A DNA stretch of 48,095 bases from Parvularculaceae bacterium. GTDB lineage: Bacteria; Pseudomonadota; Alphaproteobacteria; Caulobacterales; Parvularculaceae. The notes under the pieces are model-generated. The model ran no database searches. It was not told the origin of the DNA and was given only the letters and a program-made list of their open reading frames with translations. Below, one piece after another: positions 7,937-15,760 of this stretch; positions within the stretch are counted from its first letter, which is position 1; each line of letters opens with the position of its first letter. The DNA lies in NCBI GenBank assembly GCA_021776435.1, contig JAJFFW010000090.1, positions 1 to 48,095 of the forward strand, in the 5' to 3' direction. The position numbers and the translations under genes are program-made.

Positions 7937-9109
7937 ATGCGCGCCTATCTTTCTCATCCAATCGCCCTTACCGCCGCCTTCGCCCTCCTCGCGGCCTGTA
8001 GTCCGCCAGAGCGAGAAGCAACACCGGACGCCGTCGAGGAAGCCACCCCTCCGCCCGTCGAAGATCCCACGCCGACTGACCAACCTGCGGAAGTGTCCAC
8101 TATCGACGAACTCGCCAAACTTTCGGCGACGGCGCATGGGCTCGCGTTCTGGAAACATCCTACACTGCCGTTCAAAAGCATGGTGATCGCCGCGACCGGC
8201 GTTGGCGTCATCGGATACGATATCGAAGACGGCGCTGAAGTTGCCCGCCTTGAAGGAATCGAAGCCGGCGGCGTCGACATCGCCTATATTGGCCAGGGCG
8301 ACACATCGCGCGCCGTCATGGCGGTCCATGACCGCAGCCAGCAGGCAATTGTGTTTTACGGCGTTGATAATATTTCCCGCCAATTCGCACCGGATCTTAC
8401 CGCCATCGCAATCGATGAAGACGCAGACGGGTTTTGTTTTGGCCGCATACCGGGTCGTGAGATGTTCACGCTTTATGTGCTTCGTGATGACAGACTATAC
8501 GGACAAGACATCGGCGCTTATGCGAGTAGCAACGTTTTACAAGATGTCGTGATTCATTCTCTTCCTGCAGCGGCGGTGGCCTGCGCTGTCGATGATCGCG
8601 ATGGCTCGGTCTTCGTCGCAGCAAAAGACGGCGCCATTTACCGCTTCGATCGTGGCGAGGGATTGACAACGCCTTTCGCACAAAGCGCCGCCAGACAACC
8701 TGTCTCTATCGGCATCGCGTTGAACGGATCCATAGACAGCGATACATCCGATCCGTGCTGTGGCCAAATTGCACTCCTCAATGGCGCCGACGGCGTTGTG
8801 CATCTTTTCGACCGCAAAGATGGCCGTGATCTGGGCGCCGTTCGATTGATCCGGTTTGATGAGATCGAGGGAGTCCATGCGGCGACGGCCATGGCGCTTG
8901 GCTATGCAAATTATGGTGGAATTTATCGTAGCGGCGCACTGGCGCTAGCGACCAATGGCGAGTCGCCTGCCTTACGAATGACGCCTTTCGGCGGGATCGC
9001 CAATGCCCTTGAGTTCACGCTCGGCGAACCCGTCAATCCACGCGGGAGTAATCCGGAGCCGGACAAAGACCCCAACACCATTATCGATATTGAAATTGTC
9101 AAACCCTGA
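7937..9109 (+). CDS. Lipoprotein with phytase-like beta-propeller features
   Basis: 390-aa exported protein. I start at ATG 7937 (GGAGA ribosome site; upstream in-frame residues are not signal-like), which gives MRAYLSHPIALTAAFALLAAC: a lipoprotein signal peptide with lipobox LAAC (Cys 21). A Pro/Glu/Thr-rich linker (about 24-55) precedes a repetitive region of beta-strand character. Phrases such as GFCFGR, LYVLRDDRLYGQDIG, YRFDRGEG and ALALATNGE resemble 3-phytase/beta-propeller lipoproteins of alphaproteobacteria. Family assignment is by overall pattern only. I could not identify the calcium and phosphate ligands needed to claim phytase activity. Divergent from rplM. Confidence 0.75.
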   Translation: MRAYLSHPIALTAAFALLAACSPPEREATPDAVEEATPPPVEDPTPTDQPAEVSTIDELAKLSATAHGLAFWKHPTLPFKSMVIAATGVGVIGYDIEDGAEVARLEGIEAGGVDIAYIGQGDTSRAVMAVHDRSQQAIVFYGVDNISRQFAPDLTAIAIDEDADGFCFGRIPGREMFTLYVLRDDRLYGQDIGAYASSNVLQDVVIHSLPAAAVACAVDDRDGSVFVAAKDGAIYRFDRGEGLTTPFAQSAARQPVSIGIALNGSIDSDTSDPCCGQIALLNGADGVVHLFDRKDGRDLGAVRLIRFDEIEGVHAATAMALGYANYGGIYRSGALALATNGESPALRMTPFGGIANALEFTLGEPVNPRGSNPEPDKDPNTIIDIEIVKP

Positions 9110-9253
9110 TTTTCCAAAAATGCGCCCCCGCAAGCGAGGATGAACAATCAGGGACTTATAAAGAGGAAAATGCGCGAGCGCCCCACAAAGACCATATTGT
9201 TGATCATGACTCTCAAGGATAGGATTCAACAGACATTCTGAGGGGAGAGTGAT

Positions 9254-9742
9254 GTGGCTGTTCGTATACGAAATCTTATTTTTGCGGGTTGCGCATTCCT
9301 GCTTTCGGCTTGCACGACCGAAGAGCTGAATTACTTCGCAGACTCGCTCGCAGCGGGCGTGGAGGAGAGTTTTGGCCCCGGTTACGGCTCTGGTTATAAC
9401 GCAGGGCACAATACGGGTTACAACTCAGGGTATAGCGGCCCCTATTACGACCCATACGGCTTTTCCAGTTATTCCGGTTGGTCATCGGGCTATTCCTATG
9501 GCGATTATGTCGGCTATCGGGAGTGCAGAAATACGGGGTCATATTACACCTGTGACAGTGACGGCGACGGCTACGCCGATATGTATGGCGACACCGATGA
9601 CGGGTCATATGCATCATCGAATTTACGGGTGAATGGACGCGGGGAAGCCTATACATGGGATTCCAGCTGTTCGTGCTGGGAGCGGGAATACTCGCTGGAT
9701 GGCTCGCGTACGGACTATCACGACGACTATGATGATTACTAG
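9254..9742 (+). CDS. Tyr/Gly/Ser-rich lipoprotein with a calcium-loop-like motif
   Basis: 162-aa predicted lipoprotein starting at GTG 9254 behind a good AGGGGAGAG site. The signal peptide ends with lipobox LSAC (Cys about 20). The mature protein has a low-complexity segment of GY/SG/NTGY units (about 42-62) and a Tyr/Ser-rich stretch. A DSDGDGYADMYGDTDDG segment near 97-113 then resembles EF-hand or thrombospondin type 3 calcium loops. The tail ends in Asp/Tyr repeats. No named family is recognised. It probably sits in the outer membrane or on the surface. Separated by 144 bp from the preceding lipoprotein gene and convergent with ctaA (26 bp). Confidence 0.7.
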   Translation: MAVRIRNLIFAGCAFLLSACTTEELNYFADSLAAGVEESFGPGYGSGYNAGHNTGYNSGYSGPYYDPYGFSSYSGWSSGYSYGDYVGYRECRNTGSYYTCDSDGDGYADMYGDTDDGSYASSNLRVNGRGEAYTWDSSCSCWEREYSLDGSRTDYHDDYDDY

Positions 9743-9768
9743 TCGCGCATAAGGGGAGCGCGATTAAG

Positions 9769-10863
9769 TTAAGCCGCCTCTTCGCTACGACGCGCCAGCC
9801 CATGCGTGGCGAAGAGCGCAGCAGTGAGTACACCAAGGGCGCCCGCCTGGTGCAACAACCCCAGAGTGATTGGCGTTGCGGCCAACAATGTCCACACGCC
9901 CAACACGATCTGTAGGCCGACGGCGGCAAGCACAAGGCGCGCACGGGATTCTATGGTGATTTTACGGGCGGCGAGATAAAACCAGATGGCCCCAGCAGCC
10001 AACAGATAGGCCCCGATCCGGTGGTTGAATTGAACGGCGGCGAGGGATTCAAACACATCCCCAAAACGGGGCGCATGATTAAAATACGCGTCCGGAATGA
10101 AGCGCCCGTCCATTAACGGCCAGGTGTTGTAAACATGCCCGGCGCGCAGCCCCGCCACGAATGCGCCGAGAATCATTTGCACAAAAACGCCGACACTCAG
10201 CGCCACACCTGCCCAAAAAAGCTTCGGCGCAAGAACCTCTGCACTTTTCCTTTCCCCGCCGGCGCGCCAAAGAGTCAGCCCCGTCCAGAACATCAGCGCA
10301 AAGAGAAAAACGGCAAGACCAAGATGCGCCGCCAACCGGTATTGACTGACATCGACCCGATCAGCGAGGCCGCTCATCACCATGTACCAACCCAAAAGTC
10401 CCTGCGCCCCTCCAAGCAAAAACAAACCGAAGAGCTTCACGCCAAGCCAGCGGCCGGTCTGTTTGGCGACGAAAAACCCAATCATCGGCAAGAAAAAAGC
10501 AACGCCGATCAACCGCCCCAGCAGGCGATGCCCCCACTCCCACCAGTAGATCGACTTGAACTCGGACAGGCTCATGCCCCAGTTCACTTCTTCATATTCC
10601 GGAATCGACTTGTATTTCTCGAACTCTTCCAGCCAGACCGCTTCGCTTAAGGGCGGAAAGGCGCCGGTAACGGGCCGCCATTCGGTAATCGACAGCCCTG
10701 AATCCGTCAGGCGCGTCGCCCCGCCAACGATCACCATCGCGGCGACCAGTCCGCACATGATAAAAAGCCAGATGGCAATGCGCCGGGCGGCGCGCGCCGA
10801 CGTCGCGCCCGCATAGGGTGGCAGATTTTGCCGGCCGGCGATCGAAGTGTTATGGGCTGTCAT
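9769..10863 (-). CDS. ctaA: Heme A synthase (COX15/CtaA)
   Basis: Integral membrane enzyme that oxidises the C8 methyl group of heme O to give heme A for cytochrome c oxidase. 364 aa with eight hydrophobic segments. Family motifs are GGATRLTDSGLSITEWRPV (about 47-65), the conserved EWGHRLLGRLIG block with a heme-ligand His, and FNHRIGAYLLA and LLHQAGALGVL in the second half. This is the proteobacterial type without the Bacillus extracellular Cys pair. Divergent from the DUF2842 gene across 87 bp. Confidence 0.97.
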   Translation of the reverse strand: MTAHNTSIAGRQNLPPYAGATSARAARRIAIWLFIMCGLVAAMVIVGGATRLTDSGLSITEWRPVTGAFPPLSEAVWLEEFEKYKSIPEYEEVNWGMSLSEFKSIYWWEWGHRLLGRLIGVAFFLPMIGFFVAKQTGRWLGVKLFGLFLLGGAQGLLGWYMVMSGLADRVDVSQYRLAAHLGLAVFLFALMFWTGLTLWRAGGERKSAEVLAPKLFWAGVALSVGVFVQMILGAFVAGLRAGHVYNTWPLMDGRFIPDAYFNHAPRFGDVFESLAAVQFNHRIGAYLLAAGAIWFYLAARKITIESRARLVLAAVGLQIVLGVWTLLAATPITLGLLHQAGALGVLTAALFATHGLARRSEEAA

Positions 10864-10950
10864 CGGTGTTCCTGTACCGTGTTTCGCATGGTCTAGCGCA
10901 GAGCCGCATGGCGCGGGAATAGCCGAACGACCTCAAAGACGGAAGATGCC

Positions 10951-11163
10951 ATGACCGCGCGCACCAAAAAACTGCTTGGCCTGTTTATCCTGTTGCCGGG
11001 CATTGCGGTTTATCTGTTCGCGGCGGCGGCGATTAGCGATTTCGTACCCGATTTCTGGCTGGCGAAACTGATCTATTTCATCATTGCGGGGGTCAGTTGG
11101 GCGTTTCCGGCAAAATATTTGATCTCGTGGATGAACGCTGACCCGCCTGCGCGCGGGGAGTGA
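10951..11163 (+). CDS. DUF2842 small membrane protein
   Basis: 70-aa protein with two hydrophobic segments (about 7-28 and 39-57) separated by a short loop (DFVPDFWLAK). The sequence matches the alphaproteobacterial DUF2842 family (PAKYLISWM near the C-terminus), whose function is unknown. It is frequently found near cytochrome-oxidase assembly genes, as here beside ctaA. Convergent with the polysaccharide deacetylase gene, 9 bp apart. Confidence 0.85.
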   Translation: MTARTKKLLGLFILLPGIAVYLFAAAAISDFVPDFWLAKLIYFIIAGVSWAFPAKYLISWMNADPPARGE

Positions 11164-11172
11164 ACGCAGCCT

Positions 11173-12186
11173 TCAATTCGTCGCAAATTTGGTTTCGATC
11201 CGAGCTTGAATTTCTTCCTGTTCGAGCCACCACCCTTCGATTTCATCCAGCGCCTTCACGGTGGAAAGCTCAAAGCCGCGCGTCGGCGCCGAAGTCAGCC
11301 ACGGACCAATCATCGCAATCGTATCTGGCCGTGGATGACAGATCGCAACCACATAACCGGTCGCCCTGGCGATGCGTTCGAGCTGATCCAGCTGTTTACG
11401 TACGGTTTCACGGCCCGCTTCGGGGTCCAGAAAAACATCGCGATCAAAGATCGTCGCACCAATCGATTTTCCCGCCTCACGGGCGCTGCTGTCGGGCGTT
11501 GTCAGGGAATCCAGAAAAAATAAGCCCTTACTCGCCAGAACCGATAACACGGTTTTCATTGTCGGAAGGTCGGCCGTCATCTTTGAGCCCATATGATTGT
11601 TGACGCCGACATAGCCAGTGAAGCGCGAAAGATTCCAGTCGAGCTCCTTTAACAAAGTGCTGCCCGTCATATCTGACGAGAGACTATGGGGTCCCGGATC
11701 TAAATCAACAGATGGCTCCATCGGTAAATGCAACATAACCGCATGACCGCGCGCATTCGCTCGGTCGATCAGCGGTTGGGCATTATTCGCGTAAGGGAGA
11801 AATGAGAGTGTGAGAGGACCTGGCAGGGACATCACCTGTTCAAAAGCGACCGGGTCAAGCCCCATATCATCAAAGATGATGATAATACGTGGACGCCCAG
11901 GCACGAGGGATGGCGCATCGAAGCGTTCTGGCAAACCGCCCGAGAGCACGCGATCGACCAGACGGGCTCGAATTTCGCGCGTTGCACCAGCGGCGAGTGG
12001 AGAATTCCGTAATTCAAGCGAAATCATCCGATCACGATTAGCCCGCGCCGCTGTTCCCTGCCCGCCAAGATAGGATCCGAAAGCCCCAAGGGAGACCCCC
12101 GCGATCGCTATCACGATCGACGCAAAAACACCTGCGCTGCCGACCCTCGGTTTAGCAACCTTGGCCTGATGCGATTTTCTGGGCAA
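11173..12186 (-). CDS. Divergent polysaccharide deacetylase family protein
   Basis: 337-aa protein of the DUF610/YibQ-like divergent polysaccharide deacetylase family. It has one N-terminal membrane anchor (about 16-40), a charged linker, and a TIM-barrel-like domain from about 115 (IIIIFDDMGLDP). HAVMLHLPMEP near 167-177, GVNNHMGSKMT near 214 and AICHPRP near 297 are the characteristic metal-site and core motifs. Members are envelope proteins, in many alphaproteobacteria found beside ctpA/envC-type cell-wall genes. That neighbourhood is absent here; instead the gene diverges from trpG across 98 bp. Confidence 0.9.
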   Translation of the reverse strand: MPRKSHQAKVAKPRVGSAGVFASIVIAIAGVSLGAFGSYLGGQGTAARANRDRMISLELRNSPLAAGATREIRARLVDRVLSGGLPERFDAPSLVPGRPRIIIIFDDMGLDPVAFEQVMSLPGPLTLSFLPYANNAQPLIDRANARGHAVMLHLPMEPSVDLDPGPHSLSSDMTGSTLLKELDWNLSRFTGYVGVNNHMGSKMTADLPTMKTVLSVLASKGLFFLDSLTTPDSSAREAGKSIGATIFDRDVFLDPEAGRETVRKQLDQLERIARATGYVVAICHPRPDTIAMIGPWLTSAPTRGFELSTVKALDEIEGWWLEQEEIQARIETKFATN

Positions 12187-12284
12187 TTTCCTTCACCGTA
12201 GATACGCGATTTGGCGTCAGCGCTTGCGCGAACAGACGCTCTGTTTATTGTCGCGCTCGGACAATTTCATGATTCTCGGCAAAG

Positions 12285-12908
12285 ATGATTCTGGTAATCG
12301 ATAATTACGACAGTTTTACATTTAACCTAGTGCACTTGATCGGTGGCCTCGGTTACCCCATCCGCGTGAAACGCAATGACGAACTATCCGTCGAGGGCGT
12401 CTTCGCGCTTGACCCGAAGGTCATCGTGTTATCACCCGGTCCTTGTACCCCCAACGAAACGGGGATTGGCCTGGATTTGGTGAAGGCCGCAACGGGTCAG
12501 CGAAGGGATGGAAAAGTGTATCCCACCACACCGCTCTTCGGCGTATGTCTTGGCATGCAAACACTTGCACAATCGCTTGGAGGTCAAATCAAGCCTGCAA
12601 AATGCCTGATGCACGGCAAAACCAGCCACATCAGGCATAACGGCAAAGACCTCTTTAAGGGAATTCCGCAAGACTTTAAGGCGACCCGCTACCATTCTCT
12701 GGCTGTGGGCGCGGAAAGTTTACCAGAGGAATTGGAGATCACCGCGACCACGGGTGACCTATCGGACTCAAAGGCTGATGTCGAAGTTATGGCGATATGT
12801 CATTCTCAAAAACCGATGGCGGGCGTGCAATTCCACCCGGAAAGCATCGCCAGCGAATATGGTGCTGCCGTTTTTTCGAATTTCCTGACATGGGCAGGCG
12901 TAAAGTGA
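12285..12908 (+). CDS. trpG: Anthranilate synthase component II (glutamine amidotransferase)
   Basis: Supplies ammonia from glutamine to TrpE for anthranilate synthesis. 207-aa class I glutamine amidotransferase with nucleophile C88 in FGVCLGMQ and His184/Glu186 in VQFHPES. LSPGPCTPNE (49-58) is the oxyanion-associated loop. The gene stop overlaps the trpD start (GTGA), so translation is coupled. No trpE is present upstream; the neighbour there is a divergent deacetylase gene, so component I must be elsewhere. Some PabA proteins look alike, but linkage to trpD and trpC supports TrpG. Confidence 0.95.
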   Translation: MILVIDNYDSFTFNLVHLIGGLGYPIRVKRNDELSVEGVFALDPKVIVLSPGPCTPNETGIGLDLVKAATGQRRDGKVYPTTPLFGVCLGMQTLAQSLGGQIKPAKCLMHGKTSHIRHNGKDLFKGIPQDFKATRYHSLAVGAESLPEELEITATTGDLSDSKADVEVMAICHSQKPMAGVQFHPESIASEYGAAVFSNFLTWAGVK

Positions 12909-13936
12909 ATCCATCTTTCACCCCCTATTTGCGAAAAGCCGTATCCGGCGCCTATTTCTCAAGCGAGGAAATGCGGGCTGCGATCAGGCTGTTGCTCGAG
13001 GGATCGGTTAGCCCGGTTCAAACTTCGGGTTTTTTAACAGCCCTTCGAACCCGGGGGGAAAGCGTCGATGAGATTGCCGCCGCGGCTCAGGCCTTGCGCG
13101 ATAAGGCGCTCATGGTCGAAGCGCCGGAGGGCGCTGTCGATACCTGCGGCACAGGCGGGGACGGCGCGGACACATTCAATATCTCGACAGCGGCAGCGTT
13201 GATCATCGCCGGATGCGGTGTTGCTGTCGCAAAACACGGCAATAAACGTGCGACATCGAAATCCGGATCATCGGAGGTGCTCGCTGCTCTCGGCGTAAAA
13301 GTCGACATACCGCCCAGACAGATTTCAAAGTGCATCCACGAAGCCAATGTGGGCTTTATGTTAGCCGCCCTTCACCATACAGCCATGGCAAAGGTTGCAT
13401 CAGTACGCAGGGAATTGGGCGTTCGCACACTCTTCAATTTACTTGGCCCCCTTTCAAACCCCGCAGGGGCGCGCCTCCAACTGATGGGCGTATTCGCTGA
13501 AAACCTTGTTGAACCAATGGCCGAAGTTTTGAAACGTCTTGGCGCCAAATCCGCCTGGGTCGTGCACGGTGGAGACGGCCTTGATGAATTAACAACGACG
13601 GGTCCTAGCACAGTGGCCGAGCTTAAAAACGGGAACATCCGCGTATTCACCGTGACACCGGAAGACGCAGGTCTGCCGCGCTCAACGATATCAGACCTTA
13701 AAGGCGGTGACCCCGATAAAAATGCTGCATCCATTCGACGGTTACTTGAGGGTGAAGCGGGCCCGTTCCGCGATATTGCAGTCATGAATGCCGCCGCTGT
13801 CCTCGTTATCGCGGATAAGGCTGCATCCCTGGCGGAAGGCGCCAAACTCGCAATGCAGGCAATCGATGATGGTCGAGCGGCAATCGCTCTCGAAAAGTTG
13901 GTTGCGATTTCGAACCAATCAGAATCAGTGCGGTGA
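12905..13936 (+). CDS. trpD: Anthranilate phosphoribosyltransferase
   Basis: Transfers phosphoribosyl from PRPP to anthranilate. The GTG at 12905 overlaps the trpG stop by four bases (GTGA) and yields a 343-aa protein, the family's usual size; the frame can be read upstream into trpG but that part is not TrpD-like. Motifs: [17 protein letters not shown] (PRPP-binding glycine loop, about 80-96), the [17 protein letters not shown] block, and the [13 protein letters not shown] sequence. Spacing to trpC is 4 bp. Confidence 0.96.
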   Translation: MNPSFTPYLRKAVSGAYFSSEEMRAAIRLLLEGSVSPVQTSGFLTALRTRGESVDEIAAAAQALRDKALMVEAPEGAVDTCGTGGDGADTFNISTAAALIIAGCGVAVAKHGNKRATSKSGSSEVLAALGVKVDIPPRQISKCIHEANVGFMLAALHHTAMAKVASVRRELGVRTLFNLLGPLSNPAGARLQLMGVFAENLVEPMAEVLKRLGAKSAWVVHGGDGLDELTTTGPSTVAELKNGNIRVFTVTPEDAGLPRSTISDLKGGDPDKNAASIRRLLEGEAGPFRDIAVMNAAAVLVIADKAASLAEGAKLAMQAIDDGRAAIALEKLVAISNQSESVR

Positions 13937-13940
13937 CGCC

Positions 13941-14738
13941 ATGACCATCCTCGACAATATTGTCGCCTATAAGCGTGAAGAGGTCGCATTGGCGAAAACC
14001 AATGCGCCCTTCTCTGCGATAGACACACTCGCTCGTGATACCGCGCCGCCACGAGGGTTTTTAAGAGCTCTGGAGAGAAAGGGCGAAACCGGTTTTGCGC
14101 TGATCGCAGAAATCAAAAAAGCCAGCCCTTCCAAAGGCTTGATACGGGCTGATTTTGATCCAGCGGACCTCGCTCGCGCCTATGAAAGCGCCGGAGCAGC
14201 CTGTTTATCGGTGCTCACCGATACGCCGAGCTTTCAAGGCTCGCCAGTTTTTTTACGCGAGGCGCGCGATGCGTCACGATTGCCGGTATTGCGTAAGGAT
14301 TTCATGATCGACCCCTATCAGGTCGCCGAAGCGCGGGCATGGGGCGCCGATTGCATCTTGCTCATTATGGCGTGCCTGACCGAGACACAGGCGGGCGAGC
14401 TTGAAGATGCCGCCATTGGTTATGGCCTCGATGTGTTGGTCGAAGTTCATACCTCGGAAGAGCTCACGCAGGCGCTAAATCTAAATTCTAAATTAATTGG
14501 TGTAAATAACCGTAATTTAGATGATTTTACCACAAATCTTAATACAACTTATGAACTTGGCCGCAGCATACCCTCCGATTGTTTGATCGTGAGCGAAAGT
14601 GGCATTGCCGCCCATAAGGACCTGATCACCCTCCATGGTTTTGGGGCCCGCGCCTTTCTTGTCGGTGAGAGTTTGATGCGCCAAAAAGATGTCGCTTCCG
14701 CCACCCGGCGCTTGATTGATCCCTCTGGTCTTGCCTAG
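13941..14738 (+). CDS. trpC: Indole-3-glycerol phosphate synthase
   Basis: Closes the indole ring from CdRP. 265-aa TIM barrel starting at ATG 13941 ([15 protein letters not shown], the typical N-terminus). Visible motifs are [12 protein letters not shown] (catalytic Lys), [26 protein letters not shown] (catalytic Lys), [10 protein letters not shown] and SESGI. Upstream in-frame sequence overlaps trpD and is not used. A stretch of about 80 bp encoding the GVNNRN region (14477-14556) is strikingly AT-rich compared with the rest of the gene. Last gene of trpGDC; lexA follows after 177 bp. Confidence 0.96.
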   Translation: MTILDNIVAYKREEVALAKTNAPFSAIDTLARDTAPPRGFLRALERKGETGFALIAEIKKASPSKGLIRADFDPADLARAYESAGAACLSVLTDTPSFQGSPVFLREARDASRLPVLRKDFMIDPYQVAEARAWGADCILLIMACLTETQAGELEDAAIGYGLDVLVEVHTSEELTQALNLNSKLIGVNNRNLDDFTTNLNTTYELGRSIPSDCLIVSESGIAAHKDLITLHGFGARAFLVGESLMRQKDVASATRRLIDPSGLA

Positions 14739-14789
14739 AATCGAGGGCTCTTCTTCTATTATTTCCGTCACTTGCTTGACGACGCAATA

Positions 14790-14804
14790 GAACAACCATA
14801 GAAC
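14790..14804 (+). promoter_or_regulatory. LexA operator (SOS box)
   Basis: GAAC-N7-GAAC (14790-14804) is the exact reverse complement of the alphaproteobacterial LexA site GTTC-N7-GTTC, 111 bp before the lexA start. A partial second site, GTTG-N7-GTTC, follows at 14808-14822. Together they indicate autorepression of lexA and induction by DNA damage. Confidence 0.85.
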
Positions 14805-14915
14805 ATCGTTGTCGTTTTGTTCCCTTATCGTTTCGGACTTGCAAACACTTGGCCTTTTTAGCCCTCGGTTTACGCAGCTGAAGCATAACGACGAACGCAG
14901 ACCGGAGAAACAACG

Positions 14916-15623
14916 ATGCTGACGACAAAACAGCGCGAACTGCTTGTTTTCATTAATGAGCGCATAAAAGAAACGGGCGTATCACCTTCATTTGATGAAA
15001 TGAAAGACGCCCTCGACTTACGCTCGAAATCAGGCATTCATCGACTAATTACAGCACTCGAGGAACGTGGCTTTATCAGACGCTTGCCCCACCGGGCGCG
15101 GGCGCTTGAGGTTTTGCGTCTCCCTGATGAAGCCAGTCCCGATGCGCGCCGCCGCACCACGCGAGGCTTTTCGGCGTCGATTGTGGAGGGCCGGTTTCGT
15201 GGAGGACGAAAACAGTCTCCCCTTACAGGATCCTCCGACGGGGCCATCGATCTTCCCGTTCTTGGTCGTATCGCCGCCGGCACGCCGATTGAAGCGATCG
15301 AGCACGAAGTGGACCGTTTCGCGGCCCCACGCAGCATGCTCGGCTCAGGCGAGCACTTCATTTTAGAAATTCAGGGCGAGTCTATGATCAATGCCGGGAT
15401 TCAAGACGGTGACATGGCGATCATCCAACGGTGTGATGATGCTTCAAGCGGTGAAATCGTCGTGGCGCTTGTCGATCGAGAAGAAGCCACGCTGAAGCGA
15501 ATTCGCAAAAAGGGCGCATCGATCGCTCTCGAGGCAGCCAATCCCTCGTATGAAACCCGTATTTACGGGCCAGACAGGGTGGCGATTCAAGGGCGGTTGG
15601 TTGGCCTTATGAGAAAATACTAA
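14916..15623 (+). CDS. lexA: SOS repressor LexA
   Basis: 235-aa repressor. The N-terminal winged helix-turn-helix covers about 1-65 ([20 protein letters not shown]). A linker of about 50 residues, longer than in E. coli and usual in alphaproteobacteria, leads to the S24 autoprotease domain. The cleavage bond is A121-G122, the nucleophile S156 (GESMINAG) and the general base K194 (EATLKRI). It represses the SOS regulon and its own promoter through the upstream box. It is convergent with comEC. The lexA-comEC-gltX-gltA neighbourhood is typical of alphaproteobacteria. Confidence 0.97.
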   Translation: MLTTKQRELLVFINERIKETGVSPSFDEMKDALDLRSKSGIHRLITALEERGFIRRLPHRARALEVLRLPDEASPDARRRTTRGFSASIVEGRFRGGRKQSPLTGSSDGAIDLPVLGRIAAGTPIEAIEHEVDRFAAPRSMLGSGEHFILEIQGESMINAGIQDGDMAIIQRCDDASSGEIVVALVDREEATLKRIRKKGASIALEAANPSYETRIYGPDRVAIQGRLVGLMRKY

Positions 15624-15760
15624 CGCCTCACACGACGTGAGCAAAAGCGCGATCAACCCGACTCATCCTCTTTGCTCTCTTTTAATGTGGTCGCGCTATT
15701 TAACCCCAAAACCGTTGCTCACTTTTCGCTCGACATTTTAGTGAGGGTGTTCGTTCGGTT

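Noticed and set aside
9372-9470. GY-rich repeat in the lipoprotein gene as a CRISPR or tandem DNA repeat array
   Set aside because: Units are short, degenerate and in phase with the reading frame; they reflect protein repeats.
13788-13940. Upstream extension of trpC inside trpD
   Set aside because: The sequence is the trpD C-terminus in another frame, and the normal TrpC N-terminus starts at 13941.
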